From: Corythoichthys intestinalis
Taxonomy: Eukaryota; Chordata; Actinopteri; Syngnathiformes; Syngnathidae
DNA: 64,000 bases
Assembly (NCBI RefSeq): GCF_030265065.1
Contig: NC_080410.1
Span: 25,551,398-25,615,397, forward strand
Reading direction: 5' to 3'
Numbering within the stretch: the first letter of the stretch is position 1; the number at the start of each line of letters is the position of its first letter. A model generated the notes under the pieces. That model was not told the DNA's origin, made no database searches, and saw only the letters and a program-made list of their open reading frames with translations. The translations under genes were made by a program, and so were the position numbers. Positions 28,101-36,375 of this stretch are shown in pieces.

Positions 28101-29200
28101 TTAACTTATTTTGCTGTTTTATGGTATGTAAAGCACTTTGGTCTCCTTGGCGGATTTTTTAAAAATGTGCTATACAAATAAAGTTGATTGATTGATTGAT
28201 TGTCTTGTCAGATCATAAATTAGGCTTTGGTTTTATTTATTTTTTTTTATTATTTAAAAAAATACACATTTGCATTTCATCACTTCTGAAAAGTACACAA
28301 AAGAATCGATACACTGTACAATATTTTTGTCTTATCCATTGCTTTTGCTCAATATAGGCAGGGCCGGCCCTGGCCATTTGGGGGCCCTAAGCAAAATAAT
28401 GCAGAGGGGCCCATATTTTTGGCCCACCATTTTGTCACAGTGTACTGTGAAACCCATACATGCAATCTAACCCATACGTCCATATTTTGTATATTAATCA
28501 GATTTTGTTGCACTGCATACTTCAAACTTCTCACCCCAAATGATTGTAAGTACTTATGGTAGATAGCGCCAAACCTTTTTCTAAAAGAGGAAAGAAAGAA
28601 GTTAAGGAAGAACGTTTATTTTTTTACGCTTGTAATCAAGTATCAAAACTCACAAAAGTCAAATAAAGCAAACTGTAGTAAACAAAATAGAATATAAATT
28701 AAACAATTGCTAGATTGGGGGCCCCTTAGTGGTCAGGGGCCCTAAGCAGCTGCACAGCGTATAGGCTGGGCCAGCCCTGAATATACGTATGTGTTAAGTG
28801 TCGCAAAAGTATGTCTAAATCACGGATTTCACTAATTTTGGGGCTGGTCTGGTGCATGACTCCGCGATGGATGGGGATTACTGTATTTTTTTTACAATGA
28901 AAAAAATTGGCGGTGGGGGGCCGTCTACTAAACTGCACTGGATAGAAATACATGAATGTCATTTGTATGATAATGATTATGATTTTGCACTCAGGGCTGA
29001 TGGCAACCGTCATTCCCACAACGCAGGTTGACATTGTTGTCACCTGTGGTGCGTTGGATAATACCTCCGTGACACTCGCACACGCTGAGGAAATCAACTT
29101 TATGGAAAATGGAATGACATTAATGTCACTGGCGTGAATATCCTGACGAAAAAAACATACTGAGCATGAAATGTTTCCTACCTTGGTTCTCCTCGTCCAT
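1130..29200 (-). CDS. cyth3: cytohesin (CYTH3-like ARF guanine-nucleotide exchange factor), first three coding exons, partial
   Basis: Coding exons on the minus strand: 29182-29200 (ATG, reads MDEENQ plus one base), 1307-1389 and 1130-1194. All junctions are GT-AG and the phases fit exactly (G|TA gives Val7; exon 2 ends in phase 0). The 55 complete codons read [17 protein letters not shown]... and ...[16 protein letters not shown], which is the N-terminal coiled coil of cytohesins; [10 protein letters not shown] and EIAEVMTEI match CYTH3 better than CYTH1, 2 or 4. The family continues with a Sec7 domain that activates ARF GTPases and a phosphoinositide-binding PH domain; both lie off the left edge. 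The coiled coil mediates dimers and partner binding. Intron 1 is 27.8 kb and full of transposons. Linkage to a Rac gene supports the call. Subtype is fairly sure, duplicate (a or b) unknown. Confidence 0.9.
1840..4038. mobile_element. TA-target DNA transposon, non-coding, with nested insertions
   Basis: Inverted ends CAGTGGTACCTC at 1840 and GAGGTACCACTG ending at 4038 are flanked by TA on both sides (1838-1839 and 4039-4040). The ends continue as related sequence (ACATACGAAG... against CGATCGTATGTCGAGG). This fits a Tc1/mariner-type or other TA-inserting element. No transposase is visible in its own sequence. Its length is inflated by a LINE fragment in the middle. It lies in cyth3 intron 1. 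Confidence 0.75.
2255..3375 (-). mobile_element. non-LTR retrotransposon (I/Nimb-like) fragment: ORF1 plus start of endonuclease ORF2
   Basis: On the minus strand a start at about 3214 reads [17 protein letters not shown], and a further open piece (3131 to 2916) reads [18 protein letters not shown] and [18 protein letters not shown], in the style of a LINE ORF1 protein. Further on, about 2690 to 2590, are [12 protein letters not shown] and [11 protein letters not shown]; the last is the usual first strand of a LINE AP-endonuclease. After that the coding stops and a 3' tail follows, ending in repeated CATT at 2262-2275. So most of ORF2, including the reverse transcriptase, has been deleted. 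There is at least one frameshift inside ORF1, between the start and DLDQC. It is nested in the 1840-4038 element. Clade is a guess. Confidence 0.55.
4398..4490. repeat. dispersed palindrome unit, old partial copy
   Basis: Contains CTGCCACTGACAGCGATAG followed by CAGCCCTCCCAGTTCAAA and GGATGCC, the two half-units of the window-wide palindromic repeat (best copies at 58583 and 55446). The flanking 4040-5530 stretch is intron sequence with no gene or element that I can bound. Confidence 0.6.
5536..6097. mobile_element. 562-bp MITE with TA target duplication
   Basis: Long inverted ends: CATATTGGCCTGAATATAAG near 5537 and CTTATATTCAGGCCAATACG ending near 6096, with TA at 5534-5535 and 6098-6099. 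There is no coding capacity, so this is a non-autonomous Tc1/mariner-superfamily element. Ends differ at only one or two bases over about 25. Confidence 0.8.
6155..6860 (+). mobile_element. Tc1-like internal-deletion derivative
   Basis: Ends CAGTCATGGACTAAATTATT at 6155 and its complement ending at 6860, both flanked by TA (6153-6154, 6861-6862). Inside, 6330-6660 reads as the C-terminal third of a Tc1 transposase with several breaks: CGTCAGAGGTCATGGGTGTT is the SWVF segment, AACAATGACC the N-D-P region, and AATCCCATTGAACTC the NPIEL motif holding the catalytic Glu. The N-terminal half of the transposase is deleted. The family differs from the other Tc1 copies here by its terminal sequence. 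Confidence 0.85.
6863..9234. other. cyth3 intron 1, no gene seen
   Basis: AT-rich intron sequence. It holds one half-unit of the dispersed palindrome at 7611-7674 (CAGCCCTCCCAGTCC and CAATGGCAGCCAATGA) and a fragment at 8236-8272. A 9-bp stem CTGTAGTCC/GGACTACAG occurs at 7139-7171. Short open frames at 8397-8723 on both strands have no family resemblance and no splice support. Confidence 0.6.
9243..10231. mobile_element. non-autonomous hAT element, 989 bp
   Basis: Perfect 8-bp target duplication GTACATGT at 9235-9242 and 10232-10239. Ends TAGGGTTGTTCCGATC and GATCGGGACATCTCTA are inverted, with subterminal CCGATC repeats, typical of hAT. There is no transposase. The stretch 9455-9590 closely matches, in reverse, part of the hAT at 43479-44101. 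Confidence 0.9.
10560..10770. repeat. short degenerate tandem repeat
   Basis: Variants of a phrase of the type TAAACTCTGG...GATAATGCAG...GTGAAC recur about every 90-110 bases (10505-10560, 10630-10690, 10700-10760). Copies are poor. No coding sense. Confidence 0.4.
11226..11662 (-). repeat. mid-repetitive element, copy 1 (truncated)
   Basis: Matches 20085-20540 in inverted orientation over most of its length: GGCACGGCCAGACTGTTCTC, GGGACCCAGCCCATTAACGG, CACGAGCAACGTCACTC and GCTGATTGGTGCACTCCGCT all recur there as complements. The terminal part present in copy 2 (GCCTGGTACTCCAGACT) is missing. It is not assigned to a family. The flanks 10870-11225 and 11665-11840 share short phrases about TGACAG but hold no gene that I can name. 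Confidence 0.65.
11845..14431. other. cyth3 intron 1, mostly unassigned
   Basis: I see no exon. A GC-richer patch at 13715-13860 has open frames on both strands but no matching splice pair. Half-units of the dispersed palindrome lie at 13280-13320, 13387-13452 and 14346-14390. Confidence 0.5.
14440..16138. mobile_element. hAT-like element, 1.7 kb, non-autonomous
   Basis: 8-bp target duplication ACATACAG at 14432-14439 and 16139-16146. Ends TAGTGTTGTATCGG and GATCCCGTCACTA; both subterminal regions carry many GAACGATTCGTTC-type motifs and the phrase CACTTCCCGTTCA occurs at 14740, 15930 and 15985. No transposase is visible. The last three bases of the right target duplication are the first three bases of the neighbouring Tc1, which shows that this hAT landed on an existing Tc1 end. 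Confidence 0.85.
16144..17576 (-). mobile_element. fold-back Tc1 element (Passport-like family), broken transposase
   Basis: Ends CAGTGGGGCAAATAAG at 16144 and its complement ending at 17576, with TA on both sides. Unlike a normal copy (48293-49852), both arms carry the transposase 3' end: 16144-16540 reads the C-terminus on the minus strand, and 17182-17576 reads the same C-terminus on the plus strand ([16 protein letters not shown]...KGYITKY). The core 16541-17181 holds the middle of the transposase, minus strand ([48 protein letters not shown]). The first ~70 residues and the 5' terminal repeat are gone, replaced by an inverted 3' arm. The core has further frame breaks near 16900 and a missing stretch holding the first Asp region. 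Confidence 0.9.
17580..18685. other. cyth3 intron 1, unassigned
   Basis: Between the fold-back Tc1 and the next hAT. Ordinary base composition, no splice-supported open frame, no inverted ends found. Confidence 0.5.
18694..19644. mobile_element. hAT-like element, 951 bp
   Basis: Flanks ATTTAAAG (18686-18693) and ATTTAGAG (19645-19652) agree at 7 of 8 bases. Ends CAGGGTTTTTCCAAACTT and GGTTGAAAAACACTG are inverted, with GTCACGGCAC near both ends. No intact coding frame. Confidence 0.8.
19664..19877. mobile_element. 214-bp palindromic MITE
   Basis: Perfect 8-bp target duplication CTCTAGGG at 19656-19663 and 19878-19885. Ends CAGGGGTAGCCAAC and GTTGGCTACCCTTG, and almost the whole element folds on itself (CGAGGGCCCCTATCCAGCTT against AAGCTGGATAGGGGCCCTCG). 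It has the size and target site of a hAT-type MITE. It could form a long hairpin. Confidence 0.9.
20035..20545 (+). repeat. mid-repetitive element, copy 2 (longer)
   Basis: Inverted relative to 11226-11662. Possible inverted ends: AGCCTGGTACTCCAGACT at 20037 and AGTCTGGCCGTGCCAGG ending at 20537. A short frame starts at 20219 (ATGGCTAGCGCGAG, about 55 codons), preceded by CpG-rich sequence. It may be a captured 5' exon or promoter; no product is recognised. Confidence 0.6.
20546..22370. other. cyth3 intron 1, decayed repeats only
   Basis: 20605-20660 and 21455-21552 resemble tails of an old fish repeat (AGCTGGAATAGGCTC; AGTCAATCACAGGGCAC). The rest, including a GC-richer part at 22090-22200, has no gene that I can support. 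Confidence 0.5.
22374..23914 (-). mobile_element. Tc1-like element, second family, broken
   Basis: The transposase is on the minus strand from ATG at 23598 (reads [19 protein letters not shown]) to about 22590. Recognisable parts in order: paired helix-turn-helix, [16 protein letters not shown] with the first catalytic Asp (about 23150), and [18 protein letters not shown] with the catalytic Glu (about 22790). Several frameshifts break it. The left terminal repeat contains GTATCTGAACCTTTTGG, ATCACCATCAAATGTGATCT and ATAAGTAAGTGAACC. The right repeat matches in reverse but stops at about 23914, so its outer ~60 bases are lost or decayed. Confidence 0.85.
24193..24684. mobile_element. hAT-type MITE, 492 bp
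   Basis: Ends TAGAGTTGTCCGATAAT and AATATTCAACAACTCTA. Flanks GATAAAAG and GAAAAAAG agree at 7 of 8 bases. Subterminal GATATC, CGATA and TTATCGG motifs. Non-coding. Confidence 0.75.
24836..26657. mobile_element. DNA element with CCCTTTCACACAC ends, host of a nested hAT
   Basis: Left CCCCTTTCACACACATACC and right TGGATGTGTGTGTGAAAAGGG are inverted. Both inner flanks carry AATTTCCCTGG/CAGGGAAA-like phrases. The target duplication is unclear (TAA on the left, TTAA on the right), so the superfamily is open (piggyBac or PIF-Harbinger type). The hAT at 25404 splits it. Confidence 0.55.
25404..26234. mobile_element. nested hAT element, 831 bp
   Basis: Ends CAGTGTTGTTAACGCG and GGTGACAACACTG. Flanks TCAATAAT and TCACTAAT agree at 7 of 8 bases. 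Both ends carry many GTTAC/GTAAT repeats (AACGCGTTACTTAGTAACGC). A frequent kind of fish non-autonomous hAT. Confidence 0.85.
26757..28201 (+). mobile_element. L2 (CR1-group) LINE, 5'-truncated, reverse transcriptase
   Basis: An open frame to 27690 covers most of a reverse transcriptase: [53 protein letters not shown] and the catalytic [10 protein letters not shown] (about residue 175). The next part is missing about 25 residues, then [20 protein letters not shown] and, in another frame, [20 protein letters not shown] follow, the usual L2 C-terminus. The 3' end is GCTATACAAATAAAGTTGAT with four GATT/TTGA units, the L2/Maui-type tail. The endonuclease and ORF1 are absent, a normal 5' truncation. 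It lies in cyth3 intron 1, antisense to that gene. Confidence 0.9.
28359..28779. mobile_element. hAT-type MITE, copy A
   Basis: Ends CAGGGCCGGCCCTGGCC and GGCTGGGCCAGCCCTG. Flanks AATATAGG and AATATACG agree at 7 of 8. The interior matches the copy at 60684-61045 in reverse (TTTGTCACAGTGTACTGTG, ATTAATCAGATTTTGTTGCA). Confidence 0.88.
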
Positions 29201-29560
29201 GCTAGCAGGTTGCGATGCAGGGTCCCCGCTGACACAAACTTCCGCTCCGCGAATGAGCTTAAATTTACGGCTCGGAACCCGTCCTAATTCTCTCCCGGCC
29301 AGCCGGTAAGCGTCAGACGCACAGCTCGTTTCGCGGGCAGCGTCTCGTTTGAAGGAATATGCTGGCCATTTAGGATTTGGCCACCATTCGGTCCACCTTC
29401 TTTCTACTGAGAATGATGGGTTTTCGGAGACAGCGAAGGATGTGAGAAAGCTGCAGCCCCCTCCTAGGTCGCGAGTCTAGAGTGTTGATACCCAAGTGTG
29501 CCTCCTCTTCTCCAATGGTAAAGGGGAACCAAGCGTGTGCAAGCATTCACTCGGCACGTG
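29201..29560 (-). promoter_or_regulatory. cyth3: cyth3 5' UTR and CpG-rich promoter region
   Basis: Upstream of the cyth3 start codon (minus strand) the sequence turns CpG-rich (TTCCGCTCCGCG, GCTCGTTTCGCGGGCAG, CTCCCGGCCAGCCGG at 29240-29350), against AT-rich flanks. No TATA box is obvious. I infer a CpG-island type promoter; the transcription start cannot be placed. Confidence 0.55.
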
Positions 29561-29962
29561 AAATTAAACCAGAAATGTACCTATTTTATTTCAAAATAAG
29601 AGCTATGACTCTCACTTGAAAAGAAATAATCGGGCAGGCAAATCGCTTCTATTTCTTTTGAAACTCCAAACCGGAAACCATTATGTTATAATACGTAACT
29701 TTATTTAAAGTCCGTCTCATAAACTGTTGAGCGGTTGTCAATAAAAGAAGATTCATTTGACGCAACGTTACGATAAAACTCGCGAAATGCTGATTGAAAA
29801 TCGACATTCGGATTCATGAAACAATAACAAAAAGTATGTTTGGTCAGGGTGTAGCGTTCAGGGCCTATCATGTTTTTTTTGTTTTGTTTTTTTCATGTCC
29901 ACTTTCGTCTATTTTCTAAATCGTGTATACGTTTATGGCTATGATTTGCTGGTAAACCGAAG

Positions 29963-30680
29963 TAAGGGCTGCAGCTATCAATTATTTTATTAGTTGATTA
30001 ATCTATCAACTAGTTAGTTCTAATGATCCAGTAATCGGATTGGGAACATGTAATGTGTTGCAGAATCCATTTTAAGAGATGTAAAACAAAGGCTTGCTAA
30101 GATTGCACTTTCAAAAGAGCATTAAAAATAGGCACAAAATTAAATTCTCAAGTGTTTCTTCAAACGATGCAGAATAGCAATTTCATTTAGAAATAAATGA
30201 AAATACCTGAGCTTAGCCTCAAACGGTATTTTAAAAAATAGATGGGGATCTAAGTACAACAAAAGTACAATTGGCTAGCTTGCATAGCAGAAGTCTGCTT
30301 GCTTAAATGTTATAAAATGCTAACTGATTTTACATTACTCTTAACAATTGTTCAAACACATTTTCCTGCAAAAAAAAAAAAAAAAAAAAAAACAGCTAAG
30401 TTTACCTATAAACTAAATTCCAAATGCCAAAAAAAACATTACCTTATGTTGGTCTTAACAGGGAGCAGCTGCATCCAGCCATGTGAAATGAGTTTTGTCA
30501 TATTTGCTGTTGCCACCAGAGGACAATGTATACACCCAAATAAATAAAACTAATTGCCAACACTTTGAAAACAAACCGTTATAACGCCACTCTAATTCAA
30601 CGAATACTCGAAGCAGCAAAATATGATTCGAAACTTTTTTCTAATCGACTTACTCGAGTTAATCAATTAATCGTTGCAGG
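29963..30680. mobile_element. hAT-like element with TAAGGGCTGCAG-type end
   Basis: The left end AAGGGCTGCAGCTATCAATT and right end GTTAATCAATTAATCGTTGC are inverted in style, with ATTGATTA motifs under both, as in the element at 51036. A 23-base A run lies at 30370. The target duplication is not clear, so borders are approximate. Confidence 0.5.
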
Positions 30681-30852
30681 ACTGGTAAGTCATTTTGTAA
30701 GTAATTCCACCTTACAATGTAACATTTTTCACATTATGTGGTCTAAATTTCACATTTTACTTTAAAAGGTTGAATTTAAGAGACGTGCCACTTGAGTTGC
30801 AAATAAAAATAGTAACACTGACACATTTGAGCTGGAAAAGGACATCTTAAGG

Positions 30853-31887
30853 CAGACATGGCCAACGTCCGGCCCAGGGGCCAAATGTGGCCCGTGGTCA
30901 AATTTCATCCGGCCCCCAGCCTCTCTCATAAAATCAATAACGTCTGGCCCGCACACAGACTTATAAGTAAATAAATAAATTTGTCAGCAGTACTGCAACC
31001 AGCATATGAAGTAGCTTACACACGAAATGCTGCTCCTCATTTACCCACTAAAAGGCAGCAGCACTTTAACCCTTTATCGCCAAATGTATCACATTTGATA
31101 CACCTAAAATTTCATGATTTTGAGATTAATTTACAATTTTGACATTTCTTTTTGAAAAAAAAGATGGATGCAAGTCAATACATGCATCTGCAGGTTGCAT
31201 GAGAGAAAAACATGATTTAGCATGGGTTATAGATATTAAAGCGCTTATAACACATATTCATTTTGACATTTCGTTTTAGAAATGTGAAAAAAAGGTTTCA
31301 TTAGGACCTTATTTTTCAAATTTTGGGATTCTCTGATAATTGCTTCATGTTGCAGGTATTTAAGGGCTAAGCAACATTACTCCGTGTGACCCATTACTTC
31401 CATTTTCTAAAATCAACAAAAAAAAGAAAGTTGTGACGGCCGACGCTTCAAGGATAGGTGGAAATTGGACTATTTCTTCACTAAAATACGCAACAACTGT
31501 GTTTTGCCTCATTTGCAAAGAGACAGTTGCTGTTATTAAAGATTTCAATGAGAGGCGATATTACCAAACAAGACACGGTGACATGTACGACAAGATTACA
31601 AGGAAGACACGCAGTGAAAAATTGAAGCAACTTGAAGCTAGTTTAATTTCACAGCAGTAGTATTTCGCAAGAGCCCGAGAGTCGAATGAGAACGCCACAA
31701 AGGCTAGTTGGGAGATTGTTGAAATTATGAATTTAAAAAAATAATAAGGCAAATGTGACACACTGAATGGCTAGCTAAATTTTGCTTAAATATATTGTTC
31801 TACTTAAAAGACGTCAGCCAAGGTCGGCCCCCCCCATTTTTACCACGCCAAATCTGGCCCCCTATGCAAAAAGTTTGGACACCCCTG
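30853..31887 (+). mobile_element. internally deleted hAT with GTF2IRD2/ZBED-like N-terminal remnant
   Basis: Ends CAGACATGGCCAACGTCC (left) and AGTTTGGACACCCCTG (right); a CTGGCCCC/GGGGCC zone lies inside both. From 31433 a plus frame reads VFCLICKETVAVIKDFNERR then YYQTRHGDMYDK and RSEKLKQLEASLISQQ, matching the N-terminus of the hAT transposases from which vertebrate GTF2IRD2-type genes arose; CLIC and the H of TRH are BED-finger ligands. Coding stops after about 75 residues and the 3' end follows, so the catalytic core is deleted. Confidence 0.75.
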
Positions 31888-32925
31888 GCAAATCTTTTTA
31901 CCAGAGATATTTTGAAACATTTATAAATCATAAAACAATGAAAATTTGATTTATAAATATTTTTATTAATCCTTTATGGGGCACTCATTTAATTCAATGG
32001 CTGCCATTGACATCACTAGACGTCCAATCCATTTTGACTGGCAGAGCTGGCAGCGAATGATCACTGTGCAGTCTTACTAATTTCCTTGTCATAACTATCA
32101 TATAAGCTGCCAGCCCTCGCACTTACAATAAAAACGGTGACTATCAATGCTGTTGGCAGCACACGAGTTAAATACAAAATAAAATGTCTTCATTAATGTA
32201 AATCCTGCGAAAACCAAATGTTCTGAATGCGCCGAACAACTGAAAAGAACTAACTGCAAACAGTAGTAGCTGACATCATGTCTTCTTGTTTCTTTCATTT
32301 TGAAGACTATTAAGCACAAGAGACACCATTGAATATATACAAGAACACAGCTAATACAGCTGTTCAGGTTTGACCATTGAAATACTAATATACACAGGAA
32401 ACAGGACCACCCCCCTTCCCCTGCACGAGGAGGGAGGCAGGAATGCAAATAATGAAAACCATGTGTTGGACAAACACAATAAGGCTGCATTTGTGTCCGA
32501 GTGTTTTCCATGATTTCTTCACTTGATTATTCTCCACAAATACATTAGACTGCTAAACACTGAAGGTACATTCAAGTGCTAGTTATTGGTTTTGGAGGGG
32601 GCGGAGGGGGGGACACAAACCCTACTGCACACCCCCTGAGGAGGCACACGTCTGGCAGATTAGGGGTCGCGGCGGAAACGTCTGTGCTTCTCCTGACTGA
32701 CTTCACGTGACCTGATTGAGCAGTCGTAATACTTCATATGCTCCAGTCGCCATGGCGATGCCCGGGGAAGGGATGGCTGATGAATGATTATGCTTCAGTA
32801 CCAACAACGACAATAGACGTCCGATCCATAGTCAAAATGGATTGACCGTCCATTGCTGAACATGGGTGTTTTAAATCAAAATGCTTTTCTTTTACTAACT
32901 ACCACAAAACAGACTCTGTACCAGT
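31888..32925. other. intergenic, dispersed palindromes
   Basis: Half-unit of the dispersed palindrome at 31990-32066 (CTGCCATTGACATCACTAG, CGTCCAATCCATTTTGACTG) and a short one at 32805-32860. A 137-codon minus frame at 32098-32511 has no family resemblance. From 32932 CAGTGGTTCTTAACCTG looks like one end of a hAT whose other end I did not find. Confidence 0.5.
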
Positions 32926-33660
32926 GGTTCTTAACCTGAGGTTGATCAAACTGCGGGGTTCGGTGAGTAAGTCTAAGTGGGTCCTCGAAAGTTAAAACAC
33001 ATAAGGCCCTTTTTTCATAAGATGACTAATGGCAAAGTGTCATTTTAGACTAGGTTTTGACTGGTTTGCCCAAAATTTACAGGCTTTATTCCATTTCTTT
33101 CAACTGCAGACCCTCTATCTAATGGGAGGAACTTGTTTGCTCAGTGGAATGTTGACTCGAACTTGGTATGGGAAAGTATAACAGACCTACAGGCAGCATG
33201 GAGTGTGCAGATAATAATAATAAAAAAAAAAAAAAAACATTTGTGTAATTTTACACCAAAACAATCGTATATGATGCAAGGCTGCAACAATAAAATGAGA
33301 ATGTACACATTAAGGCAAAAAAAAAAAAAAAATGGAATAATGAAATAAAGTGAGTTGCATTTTCCAATGTGAAAATAAACAGCAAAAGGCATCATTATTT
33401 GTAGTAATTTTGACATTTGAACTGGAATTCACTTAGATTTTAGCTTGCTAGCTTAATTACCTGTATATCGGTTTTGAATTTTTTAAAAATTGTGTTCCTG
33501 TTAAATTCCGGAGAGTTCAGTGAATGCACAAGTGAAATGTATGCTTTAACCACTTCGCTACATCTGTGGTGTCAAATGTATGGCCCGCGGGCTGGAAGTG
33601 GCCTGCCAAGGGGTCAGTTCCTGCCCATGGGTTTGTTCTGCCTGACAGTTACGTTGTAGC

Positions 33661-34484
33661 CAAGGGCGTAGGTTTACATAGGGACGGTAGGGACATAACA
33701 CAAGCAATTTTTCAGGATGCTGAAATTGTAGCCACAAACTTTTAAGCAACCTTATTTGCATTATATAATGACTTCAGGTATATACTGTAGGTAATTTAGA
33801 TTGTTGTCCCATATGTTGTAAGGATAGAATTGACCCTACCATTATTAAGTGAATTACAGTACTTTCATTATCTTCAGACTTACATTGACCCCTTTTCACT
33901 TGCTAAATGTTTTCCTCTCAAACTGATGACTTGACCCCCCCCCCCCCCCACACACACACACACATACGCATTCACAGCCCCGACAAAAATACAACATGCC
34001 ACCTCCTCCGCTCCCTTCGAAGTTGACTGATATTAGAAGTTGTTTTCCGCCCAGCAGCAACCACTGTAAGTAATCTAAAAAGACGTCAATGTTGTGGAGG
34101 TTGGGAACACACCACTAATTTTGCAACTGTAAGTCCGAACTGCATCAGAGTTACCATAAAATTAATCTAGGTGAATTTCTTGAACTCTAGGAGGAAGCCA
34201 TTTTGAGAAAAACATCCTCCTGTATGTCTCCTACTGTTAATGTTAATTAAACTGTAAGAAATGTAGTGAACCAAGGTTTACCCCCTTCTCCCCAGTTTTC
34301 ATTTTTATTTTATTTATGTGGTCTTAAAGCAGCCCAAAGGAGCTTTCATTTTTTTGTTGAGTTTGGTTGTACTTGTAGACAAAAGCAGTAGTGTTTCACT
34401 TGAAGGAAGGCTTCATTTGTATTTATTTTTGTGAGGGTTAGGGTTATCATCCCTTCAAATATTGAGACCAAAGCTACGCCCTTG
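33661..34484. mobile_element. hAT-type MITE, 824 bp
   Basis: Perfect 8-bp target duplication GTTGTAGC (33653-33660 and 34485-34492) and perfect terminal repeats CAAGGGCGTAG / CTACGCCCTTG. Non-coding; holds a C-run followed by a CA-repeat at 33938-33965. Confidence 0.9.
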
Positions 34485-34875
34485 GTTGTAGCTCATGCTT
34501 ACTGCACCTACAAAATCACATGCTTTTATTTGGACATTGGCGCCGTAAAACCGTAGATTCGTGATTTGTGTGATCAAGTGCGTGCACCACTTTCTCTTTC
34601 GTGTCCACAGTTATATTCTTTCATTCGCTCCCTCCCACTCAAAATGGATTGGACATGTAGCACCATTAATAGCAGCAAAGGAGTTAAGAAGTGACTCAAA
34701 AATGCCTCCAAACCAACAGGAAATATCAACAAATCAACAGCAAGTAACCTGGAAATGCCACAAAATCAACAGAAAGTGGCCCGGAAATGCTGGAAAGTCA
34801 GCAAGAAATGTTCCAAAATTTACAGGAGGTGACCCGTAATTATCTTAGAATTATATAGAAGTGACGCAAAATTTC

Positions 34876-35012
34876 CTGCTGTTGACAACAAGAGACGTCC
34901 AATTCACTTATACTGGAAGGACTGGCTGTTAATAAATGAATGTTCATCCGCCCCCTCCCAGTCAAAATGGATTGGATGTCGAGCGTTGTCAATAGCAGCC
35001 ACAGTGTTAACT
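34876..35012. repeat. dispersed palindrome, full copy
   Basis: First arm CTGTTGACAACAAGAGACGT...CTGGAAGGACTGGCTG, second arm CCCTCCCAGTCAAAATGGAT...GTTGTCAATAGCAGCC, roughly complementary around 34935. A lone second arm also lies at 34630-34685. Confidence 0.7.
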
Positions 35013-35569
35013 TATTTGGCCAAAAATAAACTAGTCCGGCCTACATGAGATCTAATGGCGAACTGCACGCTACACGTCGCTTCCGCTCATTAATATTCAT
35101 GACGTTAGCAACTGTTGCTAAGGGAGGACCGTTTGTTCCCAATAGTAAATGAATGGGAATAGTGTACGAAAGAAATGTTTACGGAGCTAAACCTACCAAT
35201 TCAGTACGAAAATGATGTCCCTGGTGCCAAACTAATTGGTAAAGATCTGGAAGAACATACAAATTTTCAATTAAAGAGATGATGGCTTGAGTGTCGAGGG
35301 CTGAAAAAGAGCCCAGCTTATCCACAGCTTTTTCCTTACGCCACTGACAATGACGTTCTCCTGTTTCAACAAGCTACCCTCTACCCCCATATGCCCTGTC
35401 TTTCTTATATATTATATCTTCTGTTTGTCTTACATCTCTGACTGTTCTTGGGGGTAATTTATATTGTTACTTTTGTGTAGCGATCTCAAATGCTACTCAG
35501 TGACAGCCAAAGAACACTTTTAATTTTTTCACTAATAACAAATCTTAATTCTATTCATTTACCCCCCAG

Positions 35570-35938
35570 CGGCACGGTGGCTGAGTGGTTAGCACATCTG
35601 CCTCACAGTTCTGAGATCAAGGGTTCAATCCCGATCCTGGGCTTCGGCCTTCCTGTGTGGAGCTTGTATGTTCTCCCCGTGCCTGCGTGGGTTTCCTCCA
35701 GGAACTCCAGTTTCCTCCCACATCCCAAAAACATGCATGGTAGGCGGATTGAACACTCTAAATTGTCCGTAGGTATGAGTGTCTGCGTGAATGGTTGTAT
35801 GTCTCCTTGTGCCCTGCGATTGGCTGGCAACCAGTTCAGGATGTCCCCTGCCTACTACCTCTAGTTAGCTGGGATAGGCTCCGGCACCTCCGCGACCCTC
35901 GTGAGGAAAAGCAGCATGGAAAATGAATGAATGAATAT
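35570..35938 (+). mobile_element. tRNA-derived SINE
   Basis: Starts with CGGCACGGTGGCTGAGTGGT (A-box-like) and GGGTTCAATCCC at 35620 (B box), the internal RNA polymerase III promoter of a tRNA-like head. A conserved fish SINE body follows (GTATGTTCTCCCCGTGCCTG, GGAACTCCAGTTTCCTCCCA, TTAGCTGGGATAGGCTCCGG), ending in GAATGAATGAAT. It is a retroposed repeat, not a working tRNA gene. Confidence 0.85.
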
Positions 35939-36095
35939 TTCCCCCTCACTAAAGTTTTATTTTTTACAACAGAAAAGATAACAACGGAGGCAGTCAGATA
36001 CAACTTTAATTTTTTTCAGGTCATTCATTGTCAGACAGAAGCAGCACAGCAAAACGCCACGCTAAAAAGTAAGTAAAAATATCAAAATGGCTTAC

Positions 36096-36375
36096 CTCTT
36101 CAGGGGACGCTGTGGCAGGCAATGGGTCGGGATTGTCATTTGTAGGACCATGACCCCCAACAAAAATGTTTACTGCATATGAAGGTGAATGACTTCAACT
36201 TGCTGGCGGTAAACTGGTCTTTCGGACGACCACACAAGCTGACCCATTGTTCACATTTTTTCCTTTTAGTCTTTGGTTTCGGGAATCGTATGAAGAAAAC
36301 ATATTTCATGTATGGACGGTCGTAATGTCTAGAGTCATTTCTACAAGTTCTATAGCAGCAGTGTTTGATCGGCAT
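36096..36375 (-). pseudogene. THAP zinc-finger exon, frameshifted, probably transposon-derived
   Basis: From ATG at 36375 the minus strand reads MPIKHCCYRTCRNDS, ..FFIRFPKPKTKRKKCEQWV, ..FTFICSKHF: Cys, Cys, the FP pair, Trp, then C..H in the spacing of a THAP (C2CH) DNA-binding finger of about 75 residues. Directly after CSKHF a run of five T shifts the frame; without the extra base the line would continue VGGHGPTNDNPDPLPA up to a splice donor at 36095, a tail typical of THAP proteins encoded by fish DNA transposons. So this looks like the first exon of a transposase-like gene with one frameshift. A THAP-family host gene is less likely: no further exon was found. Confidence 0.65.

Noticed and set aside
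32098-32511. 137-codon minus-strand open frame as a gene
   Set aside because: Low-complexity, cysteine-rich chance frame with no start context, no family likeness and no splice support.
35570-35645. A tRNA gene
   Set aside because: It has A- and B-box-like sequence but no proper cloverleaf, and continues into a SINE body and tail.
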